Shown here piece by piece: positions 9,179 to 17,734 of a DNA stretch of 64,000 nucleotides (positions within the stretch are counted from its first letter, which is position 1; every line of letters begins with the position of its first letter). The position numbers were made by a program, and so were the translations under genes. The notes beneath the pieces are model-generated. The model was not told where the DNA came from and did not search any database. It worked only from the letters and a program-made list of their open reading frames with translations. Source of the stretch: Planctomycetota bacterium (GTDB lineage Bacteria > Planctomycetota > UBA1135 > GCA-002686595); contig JADJNY010000009.1 of NCBI GenBank assembly GCA_016714045.1, positions 186,001-250,000 on the forward strand, given 5' to 3'.

Positions 9179-10492
9179 TCAGAGCCCGGCCGCCTGCCGC
9201 CCGAGCACGTAGAGCGCCCGCTGGATCAGGCTCATGAAGCGCGCTTCGTCCACGTTGTCCTTCGGATCGTTCCAGCCCGCGCTCAGCGCGTACCACGCGC
9301 CGGACTTCGACTTCAGGAGGTAGGTCAGGTTGAGCACGCCCGGCTCGGACCCGCCCTTGAAGCCGCACCACGGGAAGAGCTCCTTCGACACGTCGAGCCC
9401 GCGGTTGATCGCGAGCACTTCGCGCACCGCGGCCGCGGGTCCCGACTCCGTGTTCAGGCGCAGCCAGTCCATCGCGCGGCACAGGTCGCTCGCCGACGCG
9501 AACCACTCGAGCGTGTCGATGCGGTTCGGCGCCGCGAACGCGCCGTGATCGACGTTTGCCTCGTCGAGCGGCCACGTGGCGACTTCTTTCGTCAGGTACG
9601 CGCGCTTCGCAGCGAGGTCGAGCTTCGCGTACTCGTCCGCGCCATGCCCCCCGCGCGTCATCTTCAGCCTGAAGAGCTCGTGCGTCGCGAGGAACGGCAG
9701 CGAACGCTCGGGGTGCGCGTTGCCCATCGGAGCGAGGAGCGCCTCGACGTTCTCGCGACCGAGCGCGGCGAGCAGGTGGTCCGTCGCCGTGTTGTCGCTG
9801 ATCGAGATCATCATCGACGCGAGCCCCGCGAGCGTCACCGGCATCCCCACCGGCCACGACTGCATCTGACCCGAAGGCAGCGAACGATGGCGCACGTCGA
9901 GCGTCACGACGTCCGCGAGCGCGCGCTTCTTCGCCGCGACGTCGCGCGCGAGCGCGCCGAGCACGTAGAGCTTGAACGCGGAGCCGATCGCGAGCGGCTC
10001 GTCGGGCGCGAGCTCCGCCAGCACCTCGGGCTCCTTCCCGCCGAGCTTCCAGGCCGCGAACGAGACGCGCCCGGGGAGCTTCTTCAACGCCTCGACGACG
10101 GCCGCGACGTCCTTCAGCATCGGCGCCGGCAGCCCGAAGAACAGGCCGACGATCGAGTTCGGCGCCTTCTCCGACACCGTGATCGTCAACGGCACGACCT
10201 GCTCCTTCGCGAGGATCATGTCGAACACGCCCGCGTACGCGCCCTTGCGCTGCGCGAGCTGGAGCTCGACGAGCGCGCCCGTCTTCGCGTGGAAGTCCTT
10301 GCCGATCGAGCGCAGCTGCGCGGGCGGCACCTGCTTCAAAAACGCGGGGTCGAACAAGTCGTCGGGCCAGGTCGGTTCGGCCGCGATCAAGGCCGCGGCC
10401 TGGCGGGCGCGGACCTCGAGGACGTCCTGCGCGCGAAGTCGCGGCGCGAGGAGGGTGACGAGGGCGAGGACGGTCGTCAGGATGAGGCGCAT
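9179..10492 (-). CDS. Class A beta-lactamase-like serine hydrolase, exported
   Basis: A 437-residue protein with a signal peptide (MRLILTTVLALVTLLAPRLRAQ). The class-A active-site motifs SxxK (SAFK, 171-174) and SDN (231-233) are present. The third box is FKGGSEPG, a variant of KTG/KSG. It is longer than classical beta-lactamases (about 290) because of a roughly 130-residue N-terminal extension. Many planctomycete members of this fold are of unknown substrate, so antibiotic resistance cannot be assumed. The ATG at 10492 lies back-to-back with the start of the divergent lipoprotein gene, leaving no room between them for separate promoters. Confidence 0.8.
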   Translation of the reverse strand: MRLILTTVLALVTLLAPRLRAQDVLEVRARQAAALIAAEPTWPDDLFDPAFLKQVPPAQLRSIGKDFHAKTGALVELQLAQRKGAYAGVFDMILAKEQVVPLTITVSEKAPNSIVGLFFGLPAPMLKDVAAVVEALKKLPGRVSFAAWKLGGKEPEVLAELAPDEPLAIGSAFKLYVLGALARDVAAKKRALADVVTLDVRHRSLPSGQMQSWPVGMPVTLAGLASMMISISDNTATDHLLAALGRENVEALLAPMGNAHPERSLPFLATHELFRLKMTRGGHGADEYAKLDLAAKRAYLTKEVATWPLDEANVDHGAFAAPNRIDTLEWFASASDLCRAMDWLRLNTESGPAAAVREVLAINRGLDVSKELFPWCGFKGGSEPGVLNLTYLLKSKSGAWYALSAGWNDPKDNVDEARFMSLIQRALYVLGRQAAGL

Positions 10493-11525
10493 GCCGAGCA
10501 TCCTCCCGTTGCGGACCGCCGCGGTCCAGCGCGCCTCCCCGCCCGCGTTGGTCGGCGGAAGCGCCGCGCTCGTCGCCCCCGCGCTCGTCACCTCGGTGCT
10601 CGCACTCGGCGTGGCGTGCTCTCCGGCACCCGCCGGCCCCGCGCGCGCGCTCGGCACGAACGTCGAGCTCCACGTGCCCGACGGTCTCGCGCCCGTGCGC
10701 GCGTACTCGGGGTTCGAGAGCGCGGACGGGAGCGTCTCCGTGCGCGTCACCGAGCTGCACCAGGCGCTCCCCGATCGCGAGCGCGTCCTGGACGCCGTGC
10801 TCGAGCAGCGCCTGGGCAACGCGCTCCGCTCGCGGGAGGACGTGACCGTCGCCGGCCTGCCCGCCGTCCTCGCGCGCCTCGAACCCGGCGAGAGCACCAC
10901 GAGCGCCGCGTGGACGGACTGGCAACTGCTCGTGTTCGGCCCCGAGGACACGCTCGACGTGCGCGCGCGCTTTCCACGCGGCGACGAGCGCTGGGCCGGC
11001 CCGTTGCGCGCCGCGCTGCTCGGGCTAGCGTGGAAGCCGGGCATGCAGCACGAGGTCTTCGAGGGCCCGGGCTTTCGCATCCGTCCGCCCCCGGGTTTCG
11101 TGCACACGACGAGCGCGCAGGGCATCTACACCTTCGTCGCGCCCGCGGACGCAGCGGCGCCGAAGTCCGACCGCCTGCTCGACCCGAGCGTCAGCGTCGT
11201 CGTCGAGCGCGGCGCGATCGACGCGGAGTTCCTCGATCCCGAGCTCTCGCTGCGCCTCCAGGCGCGCGCGGGCGCGAAGGACTGGAGCGTCGTGCAGTCG
11301 ACGCGCCTCCAGCTCGCGGGACTCCCCGCGCTCGAGGTCCTCGCGCACGGCCGGCTCGATCCGGGAGAGCGCGAGTTCTTCCTCGTCGGCGTCCTCGTCT
11401 CGGGCGACGAACACACGTGGTGGCTGCACGGCGAAGCGCGGCTGACGGCGGAGGCTCAGGAGCTTCCGCGACTGCGCGCGGCGCTCCTGAGCTTCGAGCG
11501 CTTCACCCCGGAGGCGGCGCGGTGA
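10491..11525 (+). CDS. Putative lipoprotein with two DcrB/PsbP-like repeats
   Basis: About 344 residues. An N-terminal hydrophobic stretch ends in VLALGVACSPAPA, a weak lipobox with Cys. Two roughly 130-residue halves share a plan: a strand-rich opening of the type VELHVPDGLAPV / FRIRPPPGFV, a variable middle, and an ending in which an averaged or summed score is compared. I read these as DcrB/PsbP/Mog1p-like folds, at low certainty. ATGs at 10482 and 10491 are both in frame, and both overlap the divergent beta-lactamase start. The stop overlaps the GTG of the next gene (GTGA), so the gene is in an operon with the Cys-less TlpA-like protein. Confidence 0.6.
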   Translation: MPSILPLRTAAVQRASPPALVGGSAALVAPALVTSVLALGVACSPAPAGPARALGTNVELHVPDGLAPVRAYSGFESADGSVSVRVTELHQALPDRERVLDAVLEQRLGNALRSREDVTVAGLPAVLARLEPGESTTSAAWTDWQLLVFGPEDTLDVRARFPRGDERWAGPLRAALLGLAWKPGMQHEVFEGPGFRIRPPPGFVHTTSAQGIYTFVAPADAAAPKSDRLLDPSVSVVVERGAIDAEFLDPELSLRLQARAGAKDWSVVQSTRLQLAGLPALEVLAHGRLDPGEREFFLVGVLVSGDEHTWWLHGEARLTAEAQELPRLRAALLSFERFTPEAAR

Positions 11526-12733
11526 GCGCGGCGAGCTCCACGTTCGCGCGACGGAGCTCGTTCGCGCTCCTGCGCGACGTGCGGACGCCCGGTCTCGCAG
11601 CGCGCGTGACGTGGATCGGCGCGCTCGTGCTCGCCGCGTCCGCGTGCTCGCGCACGGCTCCGGCAGAGGCGCCGACCGGCGCCGTTCCCGCGCCCGCCGA
11701 GCTCCCGCCGCTCCGCGCGACGCCCCCGATCGCGACGACGAGCGCGGCCCTCGCGGTCGGCGCCGCGGCGCCGGCGCTCCCCGCGCTGCGCTGGATCCAG
11801 GGCACGCCGCTCGACGCCTTCGCTCCTGGCTCCGCACAGCTCGTCGTGTTCTGGGCGCCGTGGTCGGGGACGTCGACGCAGGTCTTCGCGCGGCTCTCCG
11901 AGCTCGATCGCCGGCATCGCGAGCGCGGGCTCGTCGTGCTCGCCGTCACGGGCCCCGACGGCCGCGGAACGACCTTCGAAACGGCGCGCACGCGCGTGCA
12001 CGAGCTCGGTGAGTTCGCCGCGACGCGCATCGCGTACGACGACGGCGGCGCGTGGGTGCGGACGTGGATCGGCGATCCCGAGCGCCCGCTCCTCCCCGTC
12101 GCGTTCCTCGTCGATCGTACGGGCCGAATCGCGGCGAAGGGCGCGCTCTCCGAAGTCGAGCTGCGCCTCGCGCCCGTGCTCGCGGGCCAGCACGACCTCG
12201 CCGAGCTCGTCGCCGAGGCCGAGACGAATGAGAAGGACCTGGCCCGGTCCGCGGACCTGCAGCGCTCCTTTCATGCCGCCTATCGCGCGCGCGACTGGCC
12301 GCTAGCCGCCGGGATCTGCGACGAGTTGATCGTGCTCGACCTCGTGCGCAACCGGCGCTTCGCGTTCGCGAAGTTCCAGCTCCTCTACCTCGAGACGGCG
12401 CGCACCGACGAAGCGCTCGCCTACGCGCGCGAGCTCGCGGACGGCCTCGCGCGCGACGACCTCGGGATGCTGAACGCGCTCGCCTGGACGCTCGTCGACC
12501 CCCACCTCGCCCCGCCCAAGCGCGACCTCGAGCTCGCCGGGCGCTGCGCGCAACGCGCCGTCGATCTGTCGCTGCGGCGAAACGCTGCGCTGCTCGACAC
12601 GCTGGCCTGCGTGCACGCGGCGCAGGGCGACCTGGAGGCGGCGATCGGGATCGAAGAGGAAGCGGCGCGCCTCGATCCGCTCTTCGCGGCTCGGCTGAGC
12701 GAGTATCGCGCGCGCCGCGCGGGCGCGAAGTAG
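11522..12733 (+). CDS. TlpA/thioredoxin-fold lipoprotein lacking the CxxC motif, with TPR-like C-terminus
   Basis: A 403-residue paralogue of the next gene. A lipoprotein-type leader (LVLAASACS) precedes a thioredoxin fold in which the active-site segment reads WAPWSGTST, so both redox cysteines are gone. The rest of the fold is kept (VVFWAPW, LVVLAVTGPDGRG, LLPVAFLVDRTG). The C-terminal 170 residues match the TPR-like tail of the neighbour (LNALAWTLVDPHLAPP against LNAMAWTMIDPERPLP; LLDTLACVHAAQGD against ILDTLARAHFVKGD). GTG start at 11522 overlaps the upstream stop. Loss of catalysis with retained architecture suggests a binding or scaffold role. Confidence 0.8.
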   Translation: MSAASSTFARRSSFALLRDVRTPGLAARVTWIGALVLAASACSRTAPAEAPTGAVPAPAELPPLRATPPIATTSAALAVGAAAPALPALRWIQGTPLDAFAPGSAQLVVFWAPWSGTSTQVFARLSELDRRHRERGLVVLAVTGPDGRGTTFETARTRVHELGEFAATRIAYDDGGAWVRTWIGDPERPLLPVAFLVDRTGRIAAKGALSEVELRLAPVLAGQHDLAELVAEAETNEKDLARSADLQRSFHAAYRARDWPLAAGICDELIVLDLVRNRRFAFAKFQLLYLETARTDEALAYARELADGLARDDLGMLNALAWTLVDPHLAPPKRDLELAGRCAQRAVDLSLRRNAALLDTLACVHAAQGDLEAAIGIEEEAARLDPLFAARLSEYRARRAGAK

Positions 12734-12902
12734 CTCGCGTCGTGCGCCGCCGCGGCTCGCGCGCGCCGCACACCGCAAGGAGGAGGAAAAAGCCCCCTCA
12801 TCCCTCGCCCACCCCGTGGTCCCTTCGCCGCGGGCGAGCTAGCCTCGGTTGGGCGGTCCTCGGCGGGCCGCCCAGCCGTCCCCCACCTCGATCAGGATCA
12901 CC

Positions 12903-14000
12903 ATGAAGTCCACGCTGCTTGCCCTCCTCGTCCTGTGCTTCGCTCCCGCCGTCGCGCCGGCGCGAGCCCAGGGCACCACGGGCCAGGGTCCGGCCGCGAA
13001 GACCCTGGCGCTGAAGGTCGGGGACAAGGCACCCCTCCTCGCGATCGAGAAGTGGGTGAAGGGCGCGCCCGTCGCGAGCTTCGAAAAGGGCCAGGTCTAC
13101 ATGATCGAGTTCTGGGCGACGTGGTGCCGGCCGTGCATCCAGAGCATGCCGCACATCAGCGCGCTCCAGAAGGAGCACGCGAACCGCGGCTTCACGGTCA
13201 TCGGCGTCACGTCGGTCGACAAGCGCAACACGCTGGAAGCGGTCGAGAAGCTGGTCGCCGAGAAAGGCGACGGCATGGCGTACACGGTCGCCTGGGACAA
13301 GGACCGTGCGACGAACGACGCGTTCATGCAGGCCTCGGGACAGAACGGGATCCCGTGCTCCTTCCTGATCGACCGCGACGGCTACGTCGCTTACATCGGA
13401 CACCCGATGGGCATCGACGCGACGCTCGCCGAAGTGCTCGCCGGCACGCACGACCTGAAGGCGCTCGCCGCGCAGTTCGCGAAGGCCAAGGAGATCGAGG
13501 CCAAGGCCAACGCGATCCAGCTGGAGATGAACAAGGCCGCGCGCGCGAAGGAATGGAACAAGATGATCGAGCTGTGCGACCAGCTGGTCGAGCTCGACCC
13601 CGATCAGTTCAGCGGCGCGGCGGCGACCAAGTTCCGCGTCCTCGCCATCGAGCTCAAGGACACGGCGAGGGCGTTCGCGTATGCGAAGGAAGCGCTCGCG
13701 GGCTTCGCGAAGTCGGACGCGAACGTGCTCAACGCGATGGCCTGGACGATGATCGACCCCGAGCGCCCGCTGCCGCAGACCGACGCCGCGCTCGCGCTGC
13801 AGTTGGCGATCCGCGCCGTCGAGCTCACGGAGCGCAAGAGCGCGGCGATCCTCGACACCCTCGCGCGCGCCCACTTCGTGAAGGGCGACGTCGACCAGGC
13901 GATCGCGGTCCAGTCAGAAGCCGTGGCGCTCGACAAGGACCTCCAGCCCGCGCTCGACGAGTACAAGGCCGCGAAGGCCGGCAAGAAACCCGGCCAGTGA
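12903..14000 (+). CDS. TlpA-like periplasmic thioredoxin with TPR-like C-terminal domain
   Basis: A 365-residue protein. Signal peptide MKSTLLALLVLCFAPAVAPARAQ; TlpA/AhpC-TSA-type thioredoxin domain with WATWCRPC (Cys 75 and 78) and cis-Pro segment GIPCSFLIDRDG. The C-terminal region from about 195 is helical and TPR-like. It is a likely periplasmic disulfide reductase or thiol-disulfide exchange protein. The ATG at 12903 fits the signal peptide. GCTAGCCT at 12838-12845 may be its -10. It is followed by a clear intrinsic terminator and preceded by a Cys-less paralogue. Confidence 0.9.
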   Translation: MKSTLLALLVLCFAPAVAPARAQGTTGQGPAAKTLALKVGDKAPLLAIEKWVKGAPVASFEKGQVYMIEFWATWCRPCIQSMPHISALQKEHANRGFTVIGVTSVDKRNTLEAVEKLVAEKGDGMAYTVAWDKDRATNDAFMQASGQNGIPCSFLIDRDGYVAYIGHPMGIDATLAEVLAGTHDLKALAAQFAKAKEIEAKANAIQLEMNKAARAKEWNKMIELCDQLVELDPDQFSGAAATKFRVLAIELKDTARAFAYAKEALAGFAKSDANVLNAMAWTMIDPERPLPQTDAALALQLAIRAVELTERKSAAILDTLARAHFVKGDVDQAIAVQSEAVALDKDLQPALDEYKAAKAGKKPGQ

Positions 14001-14063
14001 ACGACGGCAGGCGCGCCTCGACGCCAGCGAGCCTCGAGACGCCGCCGAGCTCCCGACCAACGA

Positions 14064-14097
14064 AGCGAGCCCCGGGACTCCGGGGCTCGCTCGTTTC
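14064..14097 (+). terminator. Rho-independent terminator after the TlpA gene
   Basis: A perfect 12-bp stem (AGCGAGCCCCGG, loop GACT, CCGGGGCTCGCT at 14064-14091) is followed by CGTTT. It lies 64 bases after the TlpA stop and before the convergent secreted-protein gene, and could act in both directions. Confidence 0.85.
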
Positions 14098-14135
14098 CGG
14101 ACCGCGCTCGGGCGCGGTCCGCCGTGGACCGCCGA

Positions 14136-16388
14136 TCACCAGGTGATCTTGAACCCGTTCGTGCCGTTGAACGTCTCCGGCGGGCAGAACGCCGCCGCAG
14201 CGTTGCGGTAGTAGGCCATGTAGTAGGCGGTGATGCCCGAGCCGGGCGGGGTGTCGTTGCCGATGCCCCAGCCGTTCGACAGCGTCACCGTGTCCGTCGG
14301 CAGCGGGAAGCTCGAGACGTTCGGGGAGAAGATCGTCTTCGTGCGCCGGCGCAGGACGCCGTCCACGCAGCGGACGCCGTCGCCGAACACGACGCCGGTG
14401 ACGTTGTCCAGGTCACCGCGCATGAAGATGACGTTGCCCGTCGCATTCACGCCGTCCACCTGGAGGGTGAAGGTGTCCGCGGGCACCGAACCCGTCCCGG
14501 TCATGCGCGCGCCGTTCGCGTTGAACGAGCTCGCACAGCCGCGACCTGCCGCGCCGAAGTTCCCGCAGGGGCAGCCCGGCGAAACGTTCGGGTCGAGGTT
14601 GTCGCCGAAGCAGAAGCCCTCGGGGCCCTTCAGCGTGTCGACCTGGAACACGCCGTGGCCCGTCTGGGTGCCCGCGGCGTTGCGGATCGTGGCGACGAAC
14701 ACGAACGTGCCGTCGTCGCGCAGGAACGCGTCGTCGTTGCCGAAGGTGTTGATGAACGCGTCGTCGTCGAACAGGCCGTTGCCGTCGATGTCGAGCGGCT
14801 GCCCCTCGCGCGCGACCTCCGTCGTCCCGTTCTTGACGAGGACGCCGTTGCGCGTCGAGTTGCCGTTCGTCGTGCCGCCGATGACCCAGTTGCCCTGCGA
14901 GTCGCCGACGTGCAGGAAGAACGCGTCCGAGAAGTCGCGGTCGTCCCAGACCTCCGTCACTTCCGCGAGCTGTCCGCGGACCTCACCGCCCGGGAAGCCG
15001 ACCGTGTCGATGCTGACGTAGGTCAGACCGCCGAGGATGGAGGCCTCGTCGGCCTCGAGGTACGCGACGAACCCGTTCTTCGGCGTGCCCAGCGGCAGCG
15101 GGAAGAGCGCAGGAGCGTTGGCGCCCGCCGCAGCGAAGCCGTGGATGTCCGCGGCGGTTTCGGCGCTCGTGAGGCCGGTCGTCGTGACCGTGTAGTAGAG
15201 GACGTTCTCGAGCGTGTCGAGCGTGATCGTCGCCGTCCCCGTCGCGGTCGAGGCCGAGGGCGGCACGACCTGCGCCGCGTTCAGCGCGCCGGTCAGGACC
15301 CGGAAGCGACCGGGCGCGCCGAGGACGTTCGAGCCTTCGCTCGCGATCACGACGCCGTTGCGCACGACCCAGTCCTGCTCGGTGACGTCGTTGTTGCCGC
15401 GGGCGTACCAGTTGCCGCCGTGGTCCATGCTGACCTCGACGATGCCGGAGGCGTCGATCGGGTTCGCGAAGCTCGAGCCCGCGATGATCTGGTTCTCCTG
15501 CAGCACGACCGCGTTGTTGTAGGCGACGATCTGGTCGTCCGTGGTCGCGGCAAGCGTATCGCCCTTGAGCAGCACGTTGCCGCTGTTGTCGACCCACATG
15601 TCCTCGAAGTCGAAGTTGTCCCACGCGGCCATGCCGCCGCCGGCTTGCCCCGTCGGAATCGTGAGGCCGCGGCGCGCATTGAGCGTGTTCCCGATGACGT
15701 AGATGTCGTCGTCGTTCGTCGTGACGACGCCCGCGCCGTCGATCAGGTCGGCGGAGAACGCCACGTCCCCGTTGTTGAGCAAGGTGATCGAGTCGAGGTC
15801 GTCGTCGTACGTCGCGCCGGGGAGCACGCCGATCGCCAGGCTCTCCTGCGCGATGACGGTGTGGGTCGGACCCGCGGTGACCTTGACGACGTAGTCGTCG
15901 TTCGTCGTCGTGCTCGCCAGGTTGTTGAACACGGCGTACTCGCCGTTGTCGTTGAGGCCGATCCGCACGTCGAAGAGGCCGTACGTGCCGCCGGCGAAGA
16001 AGGGTGTCGGCTGGCCTTCGCGCTCGACGACGGTGCCGTCGACGAGGACGACCTGGTCCTCCGTCGTGGCGAGGTTCGTGTCCGCGAGGATCGCCCAGTG
16101 CAGGCCGTTGCGACTGACCCACGGGCGGTCGAAGCACGCGCCGACCGAAGCGCCGGCGAACTTCGCTCCCGCGAGCCCCGGGACGTCGGACGTCGTGCTC
16201 GTCGCGACATTCGAGAAGAGGACCTGGACCGAGCCGCCGCTCAGCGCGGCGATCGTCGGTCCGACGAGTTGCGGGCCGTGAGCGGGCGCCTGGGCCGCCG
16301 GCGCGGCCGCGGGGTCCGCGTCCTGCGCGCCGACGCGTGCGACGGGCGCGAGGAGCATGGGAAGGAGGAACAGAGAAACGCGCTTCAT
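14136..16388 (-). CDS. Large secreted protein with CHRD domain and shared FNxTNG C-terminal module
   Basis: A 750-residue secreted protein (MKRVSLFLLPMLLAPVARVGAQ signal). The N-terminal 350 residues contain repeated strand units of the form 'vvlvdGtvv.rEGqp' alternating with 'TEDQ/TTNDD' segments, suggesting a beta-propeller-like array. A CHRD domain follows (LNAAQVVPPS..., IHGFAAAGANAP, FPGGEVRGQL). The last 150 residues form a module also found in the gene at 25137: PCGNFGAAGRGCASS, FGDGVRCVDG, and an end in YYRNAAAAFCPPETFNGTNG then W. CHRD is known as a beta-rich domain first named from chordin; its bacterial role is unclear. Cell-surface or extracellular location is inferred. Confidence 0.8.
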   Translation of the reverse strand: MKRVSLFLLPMLLAPVARVGAQDADPAAAPAAQAPAHGPQLVGPTIAALSGGSVQVLFSNVATSTTSDVPGLAGAKFAGASVGACFDRPWVSRNGLHWAILADTNLATTEDQVVLVDGTVVEREGQPTPFFAGGTYGLFDVRIGLNDNGEYAVFNNLASTTTNDDYVVKVTAGPTHTVIAQESLAIGVLPGATYDDDLDSITLLNNGDVAFSADLIDGAGVVTTNDDDIYVIGNTLNARRGLTIPTGQAGGGMAAWDNFDFEDMWVDNSGNVLLKGDTLAATTDDQIVAYNNAVVLQENQIIAGSSFANPIDASGIVEVSMDHGGNWYARGNNDVTEQDWVVRNGVVIASEGSNVLGAPGRFRVLTGALNAAQVVPPSASTATGTATITLDTLENVLYYTVTTTGLTSAETAADIHGFAAAGANAPALFPLPLGTPKNGFVAYLEADEASILGGLTYVSIDTVGFPGGEVRGQLAEVTEVWDDRDFSDAFFLHVGDSQGNWVIGGTTNGNSTRNGVLVKNGTTEVAREGQPLDIDGNGLFDDDAFINTFGNDDAFLRDDGTFVFVATIRNAAGTQTGHGVFQVDTLKGPEGFCFGDNLDPNVSPGCPCGNFGAAGRGCASSFNANGARMTGTGSVPADTFTLQVDGVNATGNVIFMRGDLDNVTGVVFGDGVRCVDGVLRRRTKTIFSPNVSSFPLPTDTVTLSNGWGIGNDTPPGSGITAYYMAYYRNAAAAFCPPETFNGTNGFKITW

Positions 16389-16639
16389 GGTGAACTCCGA
16401 TGGCGAGGGGTCTCTCGAGGGCGGAGCGGGCTTCCGGTGAACGCGAGCCAGGGCGCGCGAGCCCGCTCCCGCTCGTCATCGTAACCGCAACCCCGTGGAG
16501 CAGGGGCCAAGCCTCTCGCGGCTCGCGCGTGCTCCGTACGAGTTCGAACCGTGGCGCAGGTGCCGCTCCGCACGCACGCGCCGGCGGCTTTGCAGTCCCC
16601 TGACCGGACCCTCGCACCGGCGCGTCGCTCGCGCGCGCG

Positions 16640-17413
16640 TCATCGCCCCGGGAAGAGGAAGTCGCTCTCCTGCGACCAGGCGCTGAAGCGGTACAGCGGC
16701 ACGAGCGCCTCGAGCGCCGCGACCGCGCGCTCGGGGAACTTGGGGTCGAGGACCTCGCCGCGCGCTCCCTGCGGCGCCGCGATGCGCTGCTCGACGACGA
16801 GCGCGTGCTCGGCGGGCACGTAGAACTTGACGTACTCCTCGAGCTTCTCGCGCGTGAGCTTCCCGCAGATCCACTCACCCTTCCAGTCGTGCAGGCGCAG
16901 GCGAAAGCCGGGCACAGCGTTGAGGAGCGCGAGCCAGAGCGCGAGCCCCTCCTTCGTCACGCGGTTCTTCAAGTTCTGTCCGTCGTACCAGGCATCCGCG
17001 TGGATGCGCAGGCTGAGCTCGACGGCGTCGTGCTCGAGCGCGACGCAGAGGTACGCGTTCTTGTACGCGTGGTCCAAGTCCTTCGCGAGGTCGGAGCCGA
17101 GCACCTGCTTGAGCCGCGTCTTTTCCTTCTTCGCGCGGCACGCGTACGCCCACATGCGCTTCACCTGGTTGTGATTGAACGCGTGCGGGTTGTGGAGGCT
17201 CGTGCGCACGTCGAACTCGACGCCGGCGGCCTTCGCGCGCGAGGCGAACACCTTCGCGAGCGAGAGCAGCTTGCGCCGCAGCTCGAGGCGCCGGTCGTTG
17301 TACTGCGGGTCGCGCGCGAGCGCGGGCGCGAGGACGTGGAAGTCGCCGTCGACGAAGGGCACGAGCTCGGCGGCGGCCTTCGGCTCGGGCTCCGGGCGGG
17401 ATGCGGTCGTCAT
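16640..17413 (-). CDS. Conserved-looking hypothetical protein
   Basis: A 257-residue soluble protein starting MTTASRPEPEPKAAAEL (ATG 17413). I recognise no family. It is mixed helix and strand, with a central basic helical region (NQVKRMWAYACRAKKEKTRLKQVL), a segment LHNPHAFNHNQ and later RLHDWKGEWICGKLTREKLEEY. There is no signal peptide or membrane segment. The natural codon use and length, and the absence of a competing frame, support it being real. It stands alone, divergent from the kinase gene. Confidence 0.7.
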   Translation of the reverse strand: MTTASRPEPEPKAAAELVPFVDGDFHVLAPALARDPQYNDRRLELRRKLLSLAKVFASRAKAAGVEFDVRTSLHNPHAFNHNQVKRMWAYACRAKKEKTRLKQVLGSDLAKDLDHAYKNAYLCVALEHDAVELSLRIHADAWYDGQNLKNRVTKEGLALWLALLNAVPGFRLRLHDWKGEWICGKLTREKLEEYVKFYVPAEHALVVEQRIAAPQGARGEVLDPKFPERAVAALEALVPLYRFSAWSQESDFLFPGR

Positions 17414-17734
17414 GAGGGGCGCCAGTGTGCGCGATCGCTCGCGACGGATCGAGACCGCGGAGGGCCGGCCTGCGGGACGGGACGCGCGTTTCGACGCGAG
17501 CGCCGGTGAGACCGGAGCGGCCGGCGTGTCGGTGCGGTGCGCGCTCGATGCGTCCGGAGCATCGGCGAGCCACGGACGCGTCGAGACGGCGCCCACGATC
17601 TCCGTTGGACGAAACTTCCGAGCGGCGGAGCGCTACCTGGAAAGGAAAGCCAGGACGCCTCCAGACCATCGCGCGCACGGACGATCCTCTCCATAATGGT
17701 CGCGCCGCGCTCGTAGCTCGGTGCGTCCGTCCCC
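17414..17734. other. Intergenic region between divergent genes
   Basis: This 321-base stretch separates the starts of the hypothetical protein (minus) and the kinase (plus). No coding frame with protein-like character was seen. CATAAT at 17692-17697 is a -10-like hexamer for the kinase, about 38 bases from its ATG. No good -35 partner is visible. Confidence 0.4.

Noticed and set aside
8987..12733. A very long plus-strand frame of more than 1200 codons
   Set aside because: Only the part from 11522 has protein character and a signal sequence; the rest is Arg/Glu-rich antisense of other genes, common in high-G+C DNA.
14124..16484. Long plus-strand frame opposite the secreted CHRD protein
   Set aside because: It is Arg/Val/Glu-rich without motifs; the minus strand has a signal peptide, CHRD domain and shared C-terminus.
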